34,728 bases of DNA from Rhodocyclaceae bacterium (GTDB taxonomy: Bacteria > Pseudomonadota > Gammaproteobacteria > Burkholderiales > Usitatibacteraceae). The stretch spans positions 1 to 34,728 of the forward strand of contig JADCJC010000100.1 in assembly GCA_020247395.1 (NCBI GenBank), given 5' to 3'. Each line of letters starts with the position of its first letter. The stretch's first letter is position 1. Of the stretch, positions 7,068-15,991 are shown piece after piece. Below the pieces are notes generated by a model. It ran no database searches and was not told the origin of the DNA. It worked only from the letters and a program-made list of their open reading frames with translations. Position numbers and translations under genes: made by a program.

Positions 7068-8650
7068 GGTTCAACAAATGCACGTGGTATATCTTCACTG
7101 CGGCCGATGGTATAGCCACTGTTGTCGCTGCTCAGTGCACGTGCGAATTTCTCATCTGCGGAATGCTCGGCATAGACGCGATACAACGTGTCTCCAGCGG
7201 CAACTGTATCGCCCAACTTCCGAAACAAATCTACCCCGGCCCCCTTTTCCATTGGTGCACCGGCGTAACGCGCAATACGTGCAAGCTGGAAATTGTCGAT
7301 TGCAACAACAACCCCGGAGGAGGGACTCAACACGTCAATGGTTCGCCTAGCCAGTGATAATGGTTTCTGCCGACGGCCCTGCGCATCGATGATCGCGTTC
7401 ATCTTGCTCAGTGCCCGCCCGGAATCAAGAATTTCCCGCGCAATGGCAAACCCCTCGCCCCCGCGGACATCAGGATCAAATTCAATGATTCGACCGGCGA
7501 GTCTGAGGGATTTTTGCCTGAGATCATGCGGGGCCTCAGGGTCGTTTTGCAGCACCAGCATGACATCACGGGCCTCAAGTACCGGCCCGATGCCGCGCCC
7601 AATTGGCTGCCTGCCATCAGTGATGATCACCTCCATCTGTAGCCCCAGTCGATGCCCAACGTACTCCAACACTTTCCGCAGCGACTGCGCCTCTGCCATA
7701 TGTCGTACCTTGGCACTAGGCCCAACCGGGATATCGATCAAGAGGTGCGTAGAACCTGCGGCAACTTTCTTTGAAAGAATAGATGCAACCATTTGGCCGC
7801 GTGAGTCGATACCTAAAGGCCGCTCGACCGATATCAGTACATCGTCTGCCGGCGAGAGATTGGCCTTTCCACCCCACGCCAAACAACCACGTTGTTCACG
7901 AACGATCAACTGCAAGCGATCAAGCGGCAGGTCGACTTCGCACAAGACTTCCATAGTGTCGGCCGTGCCAGCAGGAGAGGTGATCGCCCGGCTTGAAGTT
8001 TTTGGCACCAACATTCCATGCGCCGCAAGAATTGGCACTAGCAGCATAGATGTCCGGTTCCCGGGAATACCGCCGATGCAGTGTTTGTCGGCAACCAGCG
8101 GTTCGTGCCAAGTCAGGCGTTCGCCACTAGCCACCATGGCCTTGGTCAAATAGAAAACCTCTTCGCGATCCAACTCATTTTCCGCCGTCGCGACCACAAA
8201 GGCGGCGATCTCGGTCTTGGCAAATCGATGTCCTGCAATATCATCAATGATGTTCTTGTAATCCAACTGACTGAGTCGCTCGCCCCCAATCTTGCGCCGC
8301 ACCGCGTCCATTGAAGATGGCCGCTCGGCATGTGCGACATGGACCCGCGCACCTTCGGGCGCGTTCATCTCTACAAAGGCCTGTTCCGACAAACCCAATT
8401 GTTCTGGCGTCACTATTTCCGCATCATCAACTACATTAAGTGTCGCCAATAGTCGGCGTCCAGCCGACGTAACAGCGACCTTAGACAATGCTTGAAACCC
8501 CTCTGCGCGATAGACGGCGCAGTCACGATGGATGTAGACGACATTCTCCCGATACGTATCAATGCCGATACGGCGCAGCGCAAGTGAGCCATTGCCATTG
8601 CCATGGCCATTGCCAACTATCGCGTCCGAGTGATGTGAAGTGCTTTCCAT
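7064..8650 (-). CDS. Thymidine/AMP phosphorylase-family enzyme, long form
   Basis: This is a 528-residue nucleoside or nucleotide phosphorylase. It has an extra N-terminal domain of about 95 residues before the helical domain. That long form is typical of AMP phosphorylases and of the bacterial 'putative thymidine phosphorylase' group rather than DeoA (about 440 residues). Conserved parts include [15 protein letters not shown] (about 188-202) and [19 protein letters not shown] (about 217-235), the phosphate- and substrate-binding core, and a C-terminal domain ending near IGRSEDI. AMP phosphorylases release ribose-1,5-bisphosphate; thymidine phosphorylases release deoxyribose-1-phosphate. Coupling to a PRPP synthetase-like gene favours ribose recycling. 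The N-terminus has a Gly-Asn-rich run, GNGHGNGNG, encoded by a short repeat. Confidence 0.83.
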   Translation of the reverse strand: MESTSHHSDAIVGNGHGNGNGSLALRRIGIDTYRENVVYIHRDCAVYRAEGFQALSKVAVTSAGRRLLATLNVVDDAEIVTPEQLGLSEQAFVEMNAPEGARVHVAHAERPSSMDAVRRKIGGERLSQLDYKNIIDDIAGHRFAKTEIAAFVVATAENELDREEVFYLTKAMVASGERLTWHEPLVADKHCIGGIPGNRTSMLLVPILAAHGMLVPKTSSRAITSPAGTADTMEVLCEVDLPLDRLQLIVREQRGCLAWGGKANLSPADDVLISVERPLGIDSRGQMVASILSKKVAAGSTHLLIDIPVGPSAKVRHMAEAQSLRKVLEYVGHRLGLQMEVIITDGRQPIGRGIGPVLEARDVMLVLQNDPEAPHDLRQKSLRLAGRIIEFDPDVRGGEGFAIAREILDSGRALSKMNAIIDAQGRRQKPLSLARRTIDVLSPSSGVVVAIDNFQLARIARYAGAPMEKGAGVDLFRKLGDTVAAGDTLYRVYAEHSADEKFARALSSDNSGYTIGRSEDIPRAFVEP

Positions 8651-8706
8651 TTAGCAATTATCTGCCGGATATGGATAAATTGTCGTCAAATATTAAGGCC
8701 TCCTGC

Positions 8707-8716
8707 TTGACGTCAA
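8707..8716. promoter_or_regulatory. TTGACGTCAA palindrome between divergent genes
   Basis: A perfect ten-base palindrome sits in the 118-base region between the phosphorylase gene and the DUF1330-like gene. Each arm contains a TTGACG -35-like hexamer, one per strand. On the minus strand TAATAT follows at a short 15-base spacing; on the plus strand a nearby TTGACT and TAGAAT are not well spaced. It could be an operator or paired -35 elements. Confidence 0.3.
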
Positions 8717-8768
8717 ACTTGACTAGAATCCGGCATGTATTCTTCGCACTGTCTCTTGAAAATCAAAC

Positions 8769-9536
8769 ATGAACCGACTGCGCCTCAACCCAACCGTACG
8801 TTGCTTCCTCCGCGCACTCGCAATAGTAGCTGCGTTCACACCAGTTTTGGCGCACGCCCAAGCTTCGTCACAAAGCCAGTCGCAGGCCGTCGCGCCTGGC
8901 TACATAATCGTGCTGGGCCGCTCATTCGATCGCAACAAGATCATCGCCTACTCGGCTGCCTTGCCGCCGATTTACGCTGAAACTGGTGGGCGCTACATCG
9001 GACAAGGGCGTCCGGGCGTTGGGGTTACGTGTCTGTATGGCTTGTGCGAGGGCCGTAGCGCCATCGTCGCCTTTTGGCCGGACCAAAAAGGAATTGAGGC
9101 TTTCTGGTGGGGTGAGGCGTATCGCAAAGCTATCCGGCTGCGTGATGGCGCGGGGGTCTTCACCGTTGTTGGCGTTCGGGGCACGGTTGGCGCTGTCCCG
9201 TATGCTTGGCCTGGTTCATTATTAATTGCAACGGCGAGCAGCGCAACTGAGCCGGCTGCGGCAACAACATGGTTAGACGCTGCGAGCAAAGCGGGCGCTC
9301 GTTTACTGGCTCCGTTCAGTAACGCCTCCTTGCTGGCCCTAGAAGGGGACCCTCTCTACAGTCGTGTGGCGATGCTGAGTTTTGAAACGAGAGAAAGGCG
9401 CGATCAATTCGCTGTCTCGGACGAAACCAAAATGTTCATCAAATCTGCGCCACCGCTGTCGCTGGTGTCAATGATTGCCATTGACGCACCAGCACCGCCC
9501 ACACCAGCCTTATCGACTCCTGCAGTTGTCAAGTGA
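8769..9536 (+). CDS. Exported protein with DUF1330/YCII-like domains
   Basis: This is a 255-residue secreted protein. A signal peptide covers about residues 1-31 (LAIVAAFTPVLAHA, cleavage before QASS). The first mature half (about 40-135) resembles a DUF1330 dimeric alpha-beta barrel: GYIIVLGRSFD, YAETGGRYIGQGRPG, AFWPDQKGIEAFWWGEAYRKA and a closing VVGVRG strand. The second half (about 145-245) seems to be a more divergent repeat of the same fold, followed by a Pro/Thr/Ala-rich tail. It carries two cysteines in TCLYGLC, rare in DUF1330 proteins. In plan it resembles the YCII-like lipoprotein at 4705. Function unknown; most likely periplasmic. Confidence 0.68.
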   Translation: MNRLRLNPTVRCFLRALAIVAAFTPVLAHAQASSQSQSQAVAPGYIIVLGRSFDRNKIIAYSAALPPIYAETGGRYIGQGRPGVGVTCLYGLCEGRSAIVAFWPDQKGIEAFWWGEAYRKAIRLRDGAGVFTVVGVRGTVGAVPYAWPGSLLIATASSATEPAAATTWLDAASKAGARLLAPFSNASLLALEGDPLYSRVAMLSFETRERRDQFAVSDETKMFIKSAPPLSLVSMIAIDAPAPPTPALSTPAVVK

Positions 9537-10118
9537 TCTCCTTTTAGCCACGGCGCGGTGTCTCTGTCAGCGTTTGGGGTAAAGGCAATAGTCGGGTATC
9601 AGCATACGCGCGCTGCGTTGCAGTCAGCGCCGTAATGAGTTTTTTTGCGCTGTCTTGCAAATCTTCCAACGCGGTATAGCGGTTGCGCGCCTCATCATAC
9701 ATCCGATCAATGCGACCCAAACCACTAGCCTGAACATTTCATGGGGGCGCGTTCGAAGGCGGGCGAACCTGCAGCCGCATCCACAGCAAGAGAGAAACGA
9801 GCCAAATTGGTTTGCCAATCGCGCAGAGGCAACGACCTTCTAAGCAACCGGCGCGACCCATCAAATATTCAGGCTAGGCGTCACCAGGCATGACGGTGTC
9901 ACGACTGACGGCAAAGTTAAGTACGCCGCCACCTTCGGCCGTTATTGCATCGAATCCAAACTATAGAGTATGGTGCCCTCAAGAAAAAGCGCCTCACGTC
10001 ACGCGCTTGAAGAAACCATCGATGTTATTGATCAGCGTTACAGGCCCGCAGGGCTTGGTCGCCACAATTGGACAGCGGCGGCGATGAGTGCGCCTGTACC
10101 AGCCATGAAGTATTCAGA
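9537..10118. other. 582-base decayed intergenic region
   Basis: No intact gene is seen. The left half holds a frameshifted Spy/CpxP-like relic on the minus strand (entered separately). The right half holds short broken minus-strand frames. One ends with FFKRVT and a stop at 9994-9996, directly before a weak terminator-like hairpin (AAGCGC/GCGCTT, about 9988-10010) followed by TTTCTT. They cannot be assigned to a family. Confidence 0.5.
9544..9868 (-). pseudogene. Frameshifted relic of a Spy/CpxP-like (LTxxQ) periplasmic protein
   Basis: Two minus-strand frames join into one plausible protein. The upstream frame (9868 to a TAG at 9727) contains RDWQTNLARFSLAVDAAAG and FERAPM. The downstream frame (9738 to a TAA at 9544) contains RIDRMYDEARNRYTALEDL and LITALTATQRAYADTRLLP. 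LTATQ fits the LTxxQ signature that ends each half of Spy/CpxP chaperones. Removing one base from the T-run at 9737-9739 joins the frames. No start codon with a signal peptide is visible upstream, so the N-terminus also seems lost. This is either an old pseudogene or partly a sequencing error. Confidence 0.6.
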
Positions 10119-13001
10119 CTAGTGCGCTTCATCCCAGTTGCTACCCACACCAGGGTCTGCCACGAGCGGTACATCGAGCTTTGCGACGTTCGTCATCAAT
10201 CTTGGCAAATTGGCCTTTACCGTGTCTAACTCATCCAAAGGGACCTCCAGTACCAATTCGTCATGGACTTGCATGATGAGTTTTGTGTGAAGTTTTGACC
10301 CCTCAAGCCAGCCCTGCACTGCAATCATTGCGAGTTTGATGATATCCGCCGCCGTACCTTGCATGGGGGCGTTAATGGCTGCTCGCTCAGCACCCTGACG
10401 ACGCCCGTGGTTGCCAGAACGGATATCAGGCAGCCATAGTCGCCGCCCAAACGCCGTCTCCACATAACCACGTTCCTGCGCGGTATTTCTGGTTCGGTCC
10501 ATGTATGCCTTTACCCCGGGGTATCGCGCAAAGTATCTGTCAATGTAACTTGCCGCTGCGCTACGTTCGATACCAAGATTTGCGGCAAGCCCGAAGGCAC
10601 TCATCCCATAGATCAGACCAAAATTGATCACTTTGGCGTAACGACGCTGTTGGCTAGAGACTTCTTCGCGCGTGATTCCAAAGACTTCGGCGGCCGTGGC
10701 GCGATGCACATCTTCACCGTTCGCAAAGGCCTCCAGCAAACCTCTGTCGCCAGATAAATGTGCCATGATGCGAAGCTCGATTTGTGAATAGTCGGCACTA
10801 ACAATGACGCTGCCCGGCGGGGCGATGAATGCTTCTCGGATGCGACGGCCTTCGGCGGTCCGCACAGGGATGTTCTGCAAGTTGGGATCAGTGCTCGATA
10901 GTCGCCCCGTTACCGCGACAGCTTGGGCATAGTTGGTATGTACGCGTCCGGTCTGCGCATTGACCATGCGCGGCAGCTTGTCGGTATAGGTGCTCTTGAG
11001 CTTTGAAACACCGCGGTATTCAAGAATTGCTTTTGGCAATGGATGGTCGAGCGCTAACTTTTCGAGCGTCTCTTCGTCCGTGCTCGGAGCGCCGCCCGGC
11101 GTTTTCTTAATGGGCTTGATACCTTGCTTTTCAAACAGAACTTCACCTAACTGTTTTGGCGAACCAAGGTTAAACGGCTGCCCAGCAATTTCGTGTGCAC
11201 GAGCTTCTAGCTCGAGCATCTTGAGGCCAAGTTCAGAAGATTGCTGCTGCAACTGCGCCGCATCGATCAATACCCCATTGCGTTCCATCTTCAACAACAC
11301 GCGCGACACCGGCATTTCAATGGTTTCATAGACGTAGTTGAGTTTTGGATCAGCGGCGACCAGGCTATACATCGCGCCATGCAGCTGGAGCGTGACGTCC
11401 GAGTCTTCAGCCGAATATTTGGTCGCGGTCTCAATTGATACTTGATCAAACCCGATCTGCGACGCCCCTTTACCTGCCACGTCTTCGAACGAAAGCAGAT
11501 CGGTCGTACCCAAATGGCGTGATGCAAGCGACTGCATATCGTGACGCTGGTGGCTTTCCAAGACATACGATTGCAGCAGCGTGTCGTGCACGCAGCCCTG
11601 CACGTCAATGCCATGGTTGGCAAACACGTGCAAGTCGTACTTGATGTTTTGTCCAAGTTTCTTCTTTGCGGGATCGGCTAACCAAGCTCGCAGCATGCCA
11701 ATGGCAGTTTCGAAATTCAACTGATCTGGTGCTCCTGGATAGTTGTGGCGTAAAGGCAAATAGGCCGCCTCGCCGACCACACAAGCGAACGAGATGCCGA
11801 CGATGCTCGCTTGCATTTGGTCGAGGCTGGTGGTTTCTGTATCTAGACATACGAGATCAGCCGCATTGAGTTTTGCGATCCAATTGGTAAGCTCAACTTC
11901 ACTGGAAATGGTAACGTAACGACGCGTCGCGATAAACGACGTTTGATGGGTTGGTGGCTCGCCAGATATCCAACGCAAAGCCACGCTATCTTTGTTTGCC
12001 CGTCTAAACACACTTGCGGTTGAGCCTTCAGCAGACTTGGCACCGGCTACCGTTTCCATGTCACTTGGCAGCTCCTTCCCACCAAGCTGGACAGCTTTTT
12101 TTAGCTGATTGCGTAGTGTGCGGAAGCCAAACGATTCATAAAGTGCATCTAATCGCGCAACATCTATTTCCTTATGGTCGATCGTGTCGAACTCGAACGG
12201 CAGCGGCACATCACATTTCACCTTAACGAGCAAGCGGCCAGTTGGCAACCAATCACGGGCTTTAGCGATATTGGCCCCCACAACACCCTTAACTTTTTCT
12301 GCGTTACTGATAACGCCATCTAGTGAGTCGAATTCAGCAAGCAACTTCACCGCGGTTTTTGGCCCGACTTTCTCTACACCCGGGACGTTATCGACGGTGT
12401 CACCTATCAAGGCCAAGTAGTCGACGATACGATTGGGTGGAACGCCATACTTTGCAGTCACACCAGCGATGTCCAGCTTTTCGTTCGACATGGTGTTGAC
12501 TAACGTGACTTTCTCATTCACCAGCTGAGCCAGGTCCTTGTCGCCGGTTGAGATGACTGTCTCCACATCGCGCGCAGCGGCGTGAACACTCAGCGTACCA
12601 ATCACGTCGTCGGCTTCCATGCCGGCCACTTCAATACATGGCCACCCAAGCGCTTCACAAACCTCCCTGATATGACCGATCTGGCGTGCTAGGTCTTCCG
12701 GCATCGGCGCACGCTGGGCCTTGTATTCAGGATAGATGTCATCTCGAAACGTTTTACCTTTTGGATCGAAAACGCAGGCGCTATAATCAGCAGGATAGTC
12801 ATCGCGTAAGCGATTCAGCATATTGACCACACCATAAATCGCGCCGGTCGGCTCGCCAGAGGGGCTTTTGAAATCTGGCATCGCATGAAACGCCCGGTAG
12901 AAATAGCTCGATATATCGACAAGCAACAGACGCTTGCGAATTGGCGTTGACGGCGGTTTAGTAGGCGCTTCTTGATCGGGCAATTGTGACATCGCAGCCA
13001 T
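10119..13001 (-). CDS. polA: DNA polymerase I
   Basis: This 960-residue enzyme fills gaps and removes RNA primers during replication and repair. All three activities look intact. The 5'-nuclease domain spans about residues 24-310 (VDISSYFYRAFHAMP; acidic MEADDVIG near 128; STGDKDL near 151). The 3'-5' exonuclease domain starts near 360 with its catalytic DTET (Asp387, Glu389) and a later SAEDSDVTLQL. The polymerase domain shows motif A (DYSQIELR), the O-helix (RRYAKVINFGLIYG) and motif C (QVHDELVLE). It may start at 13001 or at the fourth residue (ATG at 12992); neither has a clear ribosome site. It is transcribed away from the LOG-family gene with almost no space between starts. Length is typical. 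Confidence 0.98.
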   Translation of the reverse strand: MAAMSQLPDQEAPTKPPSTPIRKRLLLVDISSYFYRAFHAMPDFKSPSGEPTGAIYGVVNMLNRLRDDYPADYSACVFDPKGKTFRDDIYPEYKAQRAPMPEDLARQIGHIREVCEALGWPCIEVAGMEADDVIGTLSVHAAARDVETVISTGDKDLAQLVNEKVTLVNTMSNEKLDIAGVTAKYGVPPNRIVDYLALIGDTVDNVPGVEKVGPKTAVKLLAEFDSLDGVISNAEKVKGVVGANIAKARDWLPTGRLLVKVKCDVPLPFEFDTIDHKEIDVARLDALYESFGFRTLRNQLKKAVQLGGKELPSDMETVAGAKSAEGSTASVFRRANKDSVALRWISGEPPTHQTSFIATRRYVTISSEVELTNWIAKLNAADLVCLDTETTSLDQMQASIVGISFACVVGEAAYLPLRHNYPGAPDQLNFETAIGMLRAWLADPAKKKLGQNIKYDLHVFANHGIDVQGCVHDTLLQSYVLESHQRHDMQSLASRHLGTTDLLSFEDVAGKGASQIGFDQVSIETATKYSAEDSDVTLQLHGAMYSLVAADPKLNYVYETIEMPVSRVLLKMERNGVLIDAAQLQQQSSELGLKMLELEARAHEIAGQPFNLGSPKQLGEVLFEKQGIKPIKKTPGGAPSTDEETLEKLALDHPLPKAILEYRGVSKLKSTYTDKLPRMVNAQTGRVHTNYAQAVAVTGRLSSTDPNLQNIPVRTAEGRRIREAFIAPPGSVIVSADYSQIELRIMAHLSGDRGLLEAFANGEDVHRATAAEVFGITREEVSSQQRRYAKVINFGLIYGMSAFGLAANLGIERSAAASYIDRYFARYPGVKAYMDRTRNTAQERGYVETAFGRRLWLPDIRSGNHGRRQGAERAAINAPMQGTAADIIKLAMIAVQGWLEGSKLHTKLIMQVHDELVLEVPLDELDTVKANLPRLMTNVAKLDVPLVADPGVGSNWDEAH

Positions 13002-13012
13002 TGGAGAATACG

Positions 13013-13777
13013 TTGGGAAATCAGGACAAGACAGTCGAATCAGTTAGGCTCGCCGGTGGCAAGATACCCAAGAGGGCAGATCCGGAATTACGCCAGCAGA
13101 GCTTAACCTCGGCGCGTGAGTCTTGGTGGATGTTCAACATTATCGCGGAAATGGTATCTGCATCTGATCGCCTGTCGGCAATCTCCCCTGCCGTGGCAAT
13201 ATTCGGCAGCGCACGCCTCAAGGAAAACAACAAATATTATGGCCTTGCTGAACAGATCGCCTTAAATTTATCTAATGCCGGTTTTGGTGTTCTGTCCGGC
13301 GGTGGCCCTGGCATCATGGAGGCGGCTAATAAGGGCGCGCTGAAGGGTAAAGGGCCTTCTATTGGGCTTAACATTCTGCTTCCCCATGAGCAGGGTGGGA
13401 ATGGCTTTCAAGACATTTCACTCACCTTTCAGCATTTTTTCGCGCGCAAAACGATGTTTGTCAAACATGCGTCCGCGTACGTGGTTATGCCTGGCGGCTT
13501 CGGCACTCTTGATGAACTATGGGAGGCGTTAACGCTAATCCAAACCGGCAAGTTGCGCCGATTTCCGGTCATCCTGGTGGGTGCAGAGTTTTGGACTGGC
13601 ATGATCTCTTGGATCAAAACCCGCATGCTTGAAGAAAAGGTGATTAGCGAGGCCGACCTTGACTTGTTTAAAGTCATCGACGATCCAGATGAGGTGGTTA
13701 AAACTATCTTTGATCACTACACTAACCGCTCAATGCGTCCAAATGCTGATGAAAAGGCATTGGAAATGAGTTTGTAG
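13013..13777 (+). CDS. LOG-family (TIGR00730-type) Rossmann-fold protein
   Basis: This protein is 254 residues from the chosen start. LOG proteins include cytokinin-activating nucleoside 5'-monophosphate phosphoribohydrolases and were formerly called lysine decarboxylases. The signatures are present: SGGGPGIMEAANKGA (about residues 98-112) and PGGFGTLDE (about 160), with the ARKTMF segment just before it. I chose the TTG at 13013 because GGAG stands six bases upstream and the protein then starts like its relatives. A GTG at 12986 is the alternative and would overlap the polA coding region. It belongs to the polA/DUF2782/thrB neighbourhood common in Betaproteobacteria. Cellular substrate not known. 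Confidence 0.88.
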   Translation: MGNQDKTVESVRLAGGKIPKRADPELRQQSLTSARESWWMFNIIAEMVSASDRLSAISPAVAIFGSARLKENNKYYGLAEQIALNLSNAGFGVLSGGGPGIMEAANKGALKGKGPSIGLNILLPHEQGGNGFQDISLTFQHFFARKTMFVKHASAYVVMPGGFGTLDELWEALTLIQTGKLRRFPVILVGAEFWTGMISWIKTRMLEEKVISEADLDLFKVIDDPDEVVKTIFDHYTNRSMRPNADEKALEMSL

Positions 13778-13811
13778 CGATACGCAAACGTGCGTCAAAT
13801 TGGAGAACTTT

Positions 13812-14174
13812 ATGAAATCCGGCCTGTGGATTGTGTTGCTTATTTCAGTACTTAACGTTCAGGCGCAGACAAGTCAGGAGAAGCCTCGGCGCCCTGCGAA
13901 CACCGAGATCATCGATAACCTAGTGCTCCCCGAGCTGCCAAAGGGAAAGACCAAGGCAGATTTTGACCGCGACCATAAAGTTACAACGCGCGTTACCGAC
14001 GGCGAAGGCGTAACTGAATATCGCTTCAAGGGAAAGTTGTACAAAATGATCGTCAAGCCCAAAAATGGTCCTAGCTACATCATGATTGATGAGAAGGGAG
14101 ATGGAAAGTTTGTGCCTGCCGGGGAACCTGGCACAAAGATTTCGGTGCCCATGTGGGTTATTCACTCTTGGTGA
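13812..14174 (+). CDS. DUF2782 small exported protein
   Basis: This is a 120-residue protein with a signal peptide (about residues 1-19, LISVLNVQA). The mature domain has the DUF2782 pattern: PELPKGKTKADF, VTTRVTDGEGVTEYRFKGKL, VKPKNGPSYIMIDEKGDGKF and a final VPMWVIHSW. Families of this type are found next to polA and thrB in Betaproteobacteria, as here. The ATG at 13812 is preferred: TGGAG lies seven bases upstream, whereas the TTG at 13800 overlaps that ribosome site. Function unknown; the domain probably acts in the periplasm. Confidence 0.85.
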   Translation: MKSGLWIVLLISVLNVQAQTSQEKPRRPANTEIIDNLVLPELPKGKTKADFDRDHKVTTRVTDGEGVTEYRFKGKLYKMIVKPKNGPSYIMIDEKGDGKFVPAGEPGTKISVPMWVIHSW

Positions 14175-14199
14175 TGGTGCGCCATCACCCGACGCCGAT

Positions 14200-15165
14200 A
14201 TGAGTGTATTCACCCCAGTTACTCTGGAAGAGGCGCGTGTATTTCTTGCCTCTTATAACGTCGGCGATATTATCGACTTTCAGGACATCGCAGCAGGGGT
14301 TGAAAACTCTAACTTTTTCATCACCACTACAAGCAGTCGCTACGTTCTGACCATATTTGAGAAAATACCGCGGTCGGATCTCGATTTTTATATGGATCTG
14401 ATGCAACATTTGCATCAAGCAGGTGTTCGCTGCGCCGCACCTATCCCGGCGATTGACGGGCAGGTGTTGCAGAATCTAAAGGGCAAACCCGCCGCCCTCG
14501 TAAATCGGCTTTCGGGCGGAGATATTGCACACCCAACGGCTGAAGACTGTTTTGCAGTCGGTAAGGCGCTGGCGCTGATGCATGCTGCTACATCTTCATT
14601 TAAGACGTCCCTAACGAATTGGCGTGGTCTCGCATGGTGGCGGCGCGAGGCGGAGAGCCTTGAGGGTTTAGCAACACAATCGGAAAATGCGCTCATCCAA
14701 AGTGAAGTCGGGTATCAATCCGGCTTTGATCAGCTCCGGCTTCCGCGCGGCATCGTCCATGCGGACTTGTTTCGTGACAACGTTCTCTGGGACGAACTGC
14801 ATCAGCCGCAGATGATCGATTTTTACTTTGCGTGCAACGAGCAGTTGTTGTGGGATGTTGCAATAACAGTCAATGATTGGTGCCTTGATTTCAGCGCTTA
14901 TCCGGATGCGAGACTTGACGACGAAAACACGCGAGCTTTGTTGGCAGGTTACGCCGGCGTAAGAAGGCTCACTTTGGCCGAAAGAGAGGCTTGGCCGCAG
15001 ATGCTTCGAGCAGCGGCGCTTCGAACATGGCTTGGAAGGCTTGGCTACCACTACTATCCGAGATCATCTACACTGACACACACAAAAGATCATCTGTTTT
15101 CTGAAAACTTGTTGCGCTGTTTTGTTGCCCAAGGCAGCGAGACTCGCGCATTATTGCCTGACTAA
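14200..15165 (+). CDS. thrB: Homoserine kinase, aminoglycoside-phosphotransferase-like type
   Basis: This is a 321-residue cytoplasmic enzyme that phosphorylates homoserine for threonine synthesis. It belongs to the ThrB class with the APH/choline kinase fold, not the GHMP class of E. coli. Catalytic features are visible: the Brenner-type loop IVHADLFRDNVLWD (His187, Asp189, Asn194) and the metal-binding Asp207 in MIDFYFACNE. The N-terminal lobe has SRYVLTIFEK with the ATP-site lysine. The ATG at 14200 (MSVFTPV) is the family's usual beginning; an upstream in-frame ATG at 14086 lies inside the DUF2782 gene. It follows DUF2782 by 25 bases. Confidence 0.96.
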   Translation: MSVFTPVTLEEARVFLASYNVGDIIDFQDIAAGVENSNFFITTTSSRYVLTIFEKIPRSDLDFYMDLMQHLHQAGVRCAAPIPAIDGQVLQNLKGKPAALVNRLSGGDIAHPTAEDCFAVGKALALMHAATSSFKTSLTNWRGLAWWRREAESLEGLATQSENALIQSEVGYQSGFDQLRLPRGIVHADLFRDNVLWDELHQPQMIDFYFACNEQLLWDVAITVNDWCLDFSAYPDARLDDENTRALLAGYAGVRRLTLAEREAWPQMLRAAALRTWLGRLGYHYYPRSSTLTHTKDHLFSENLLRCFVAQGSETRALLPD

Positions 15166-15168
15166 ATC

Positions 15169-15882
15169 ATGCGCGTCGTTGATGTTTCCGCTGCAAGCAG
15201 TGCAGCTTGGATTAGTGAAGCATTTACGATGTTTCGGGCACGGCCGCTTGCGTGGATCTCGCTTACCTCTGCTTGGCTGCTTGTTTCGTTGCTGATAACG
15301 CTGATTCCCCTAGTTGGTCCACCGCTGATGACAATGACACAGCCAGCATTTTTTGCCGGATTTGTATTGGCGTGTCGCGACCAGGCTCTTGGCCTGCCTA
15401 TATCAACCGCACACCTGTTTGCCGGATTCCGCGTGAGCGGTCGGACGCTGATTCAAGTTGGTTCGGTTTCGCTTCTCGCTGAGCTTGCCGTCATGATGAC
15501 GTTGGGTGCCTTTGGTTTCTTCGACACGTTGAAGGCGATCGATCGAAACAACCCGTCTGTCGAGGCGATTGCGGCCGCTTTCTCGTCTCTAGGGTGGCAA
15601 TGGTTCGCCGCCGCAGCGGCGGTATTCGTGATTAAAGGTGTACTCTGGTTCACTGCCGCCCTGATCGCACATCAGCCGATGCCCGCCTCACACGCTATAC
15701 GTTGGAGTTTTTTTGCTCTTATTGGCAACTTTGTACCACTCGCGGTATTCGGAATGCTTATGCTCGCGCTCTTGTTTCTTGCGCTCATTCCGTGGGGACT
15801 TGGGCTCCTGATGTTTGTCCCGCTATACGCAATAACCCACTACACTAGTTTTAAGGGGGTATTTCGCGCTGACGCAGACTAG
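15169..15882 (+). CDS. BPSS1780-type multi-pass membrane protein
   Basis: This is a 237-residue inner-membrane protein beginning three bases after thrB, so almost certainly in its operon. About six hydrophobic segments are visible (roughly 28-50, 58-72, 96-118, 145-165, 182-205, 210-228). A repeated theme of AWISEAFTMFRARPLAW and a later HAIRWSFFALIGNF matches the betaproteobacterial family named after BPSS1780. No catalytic motif is apparent and no function is established to my knowledge. Confidence 0.83.
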   Translation: MRVVDVSAASSAAWISEAFTMFRARPLAWISLTSAWLLVSLLITLIPLVGPPLMTMTQPAFFAGFVLACRDQALGLPISTAHLFAGFRVSGRTLIQVGSVSLLAELAVMMTLGAFGFFDTLKAIDRNNPSVEAIAAAFSSLGWQWFAAAAAVFVIKGVLWFTAALIAHQPMPASHAIRWSFFALIGNFVPLAVFGMLMLALLFLALIPWGLGLLMFVPLYAITHYTSFKGVFRADAD

Positions 15883-15955
15883 TCGTGCGACAAAACAGCG
15901 AGTCCTTTTTGCGTTAACATTGTTTTCTGTAGGCGCACGAGTTTTTTACTTGTGC

Positions 15956-15961
15956 TATAAA
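15956..15961 (+). promoter_or_regulatory. Putative extended -10 for the orphan binding-protein gene
   Basis: TGCTATAAA forms an extended -10 (TGn plus TATAAA) about 30 bases before the ATG at 15992. No good -35 is seen, which is tolerable for extended -10 promoters. It supports a start downstream of about 15968. Confidence 0.4.
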
Positions 15962-15991
15962 ACACTTTTAATGCAAATTACAAGAATCGCC

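Noticed and set aside
7293-8153. Plus-strand open frame of 286 codons
   Set aside because: It is the antisense shadow of the phosphorylase gene. Its serine- and arginine-rich composition without structure is typical of shadows.
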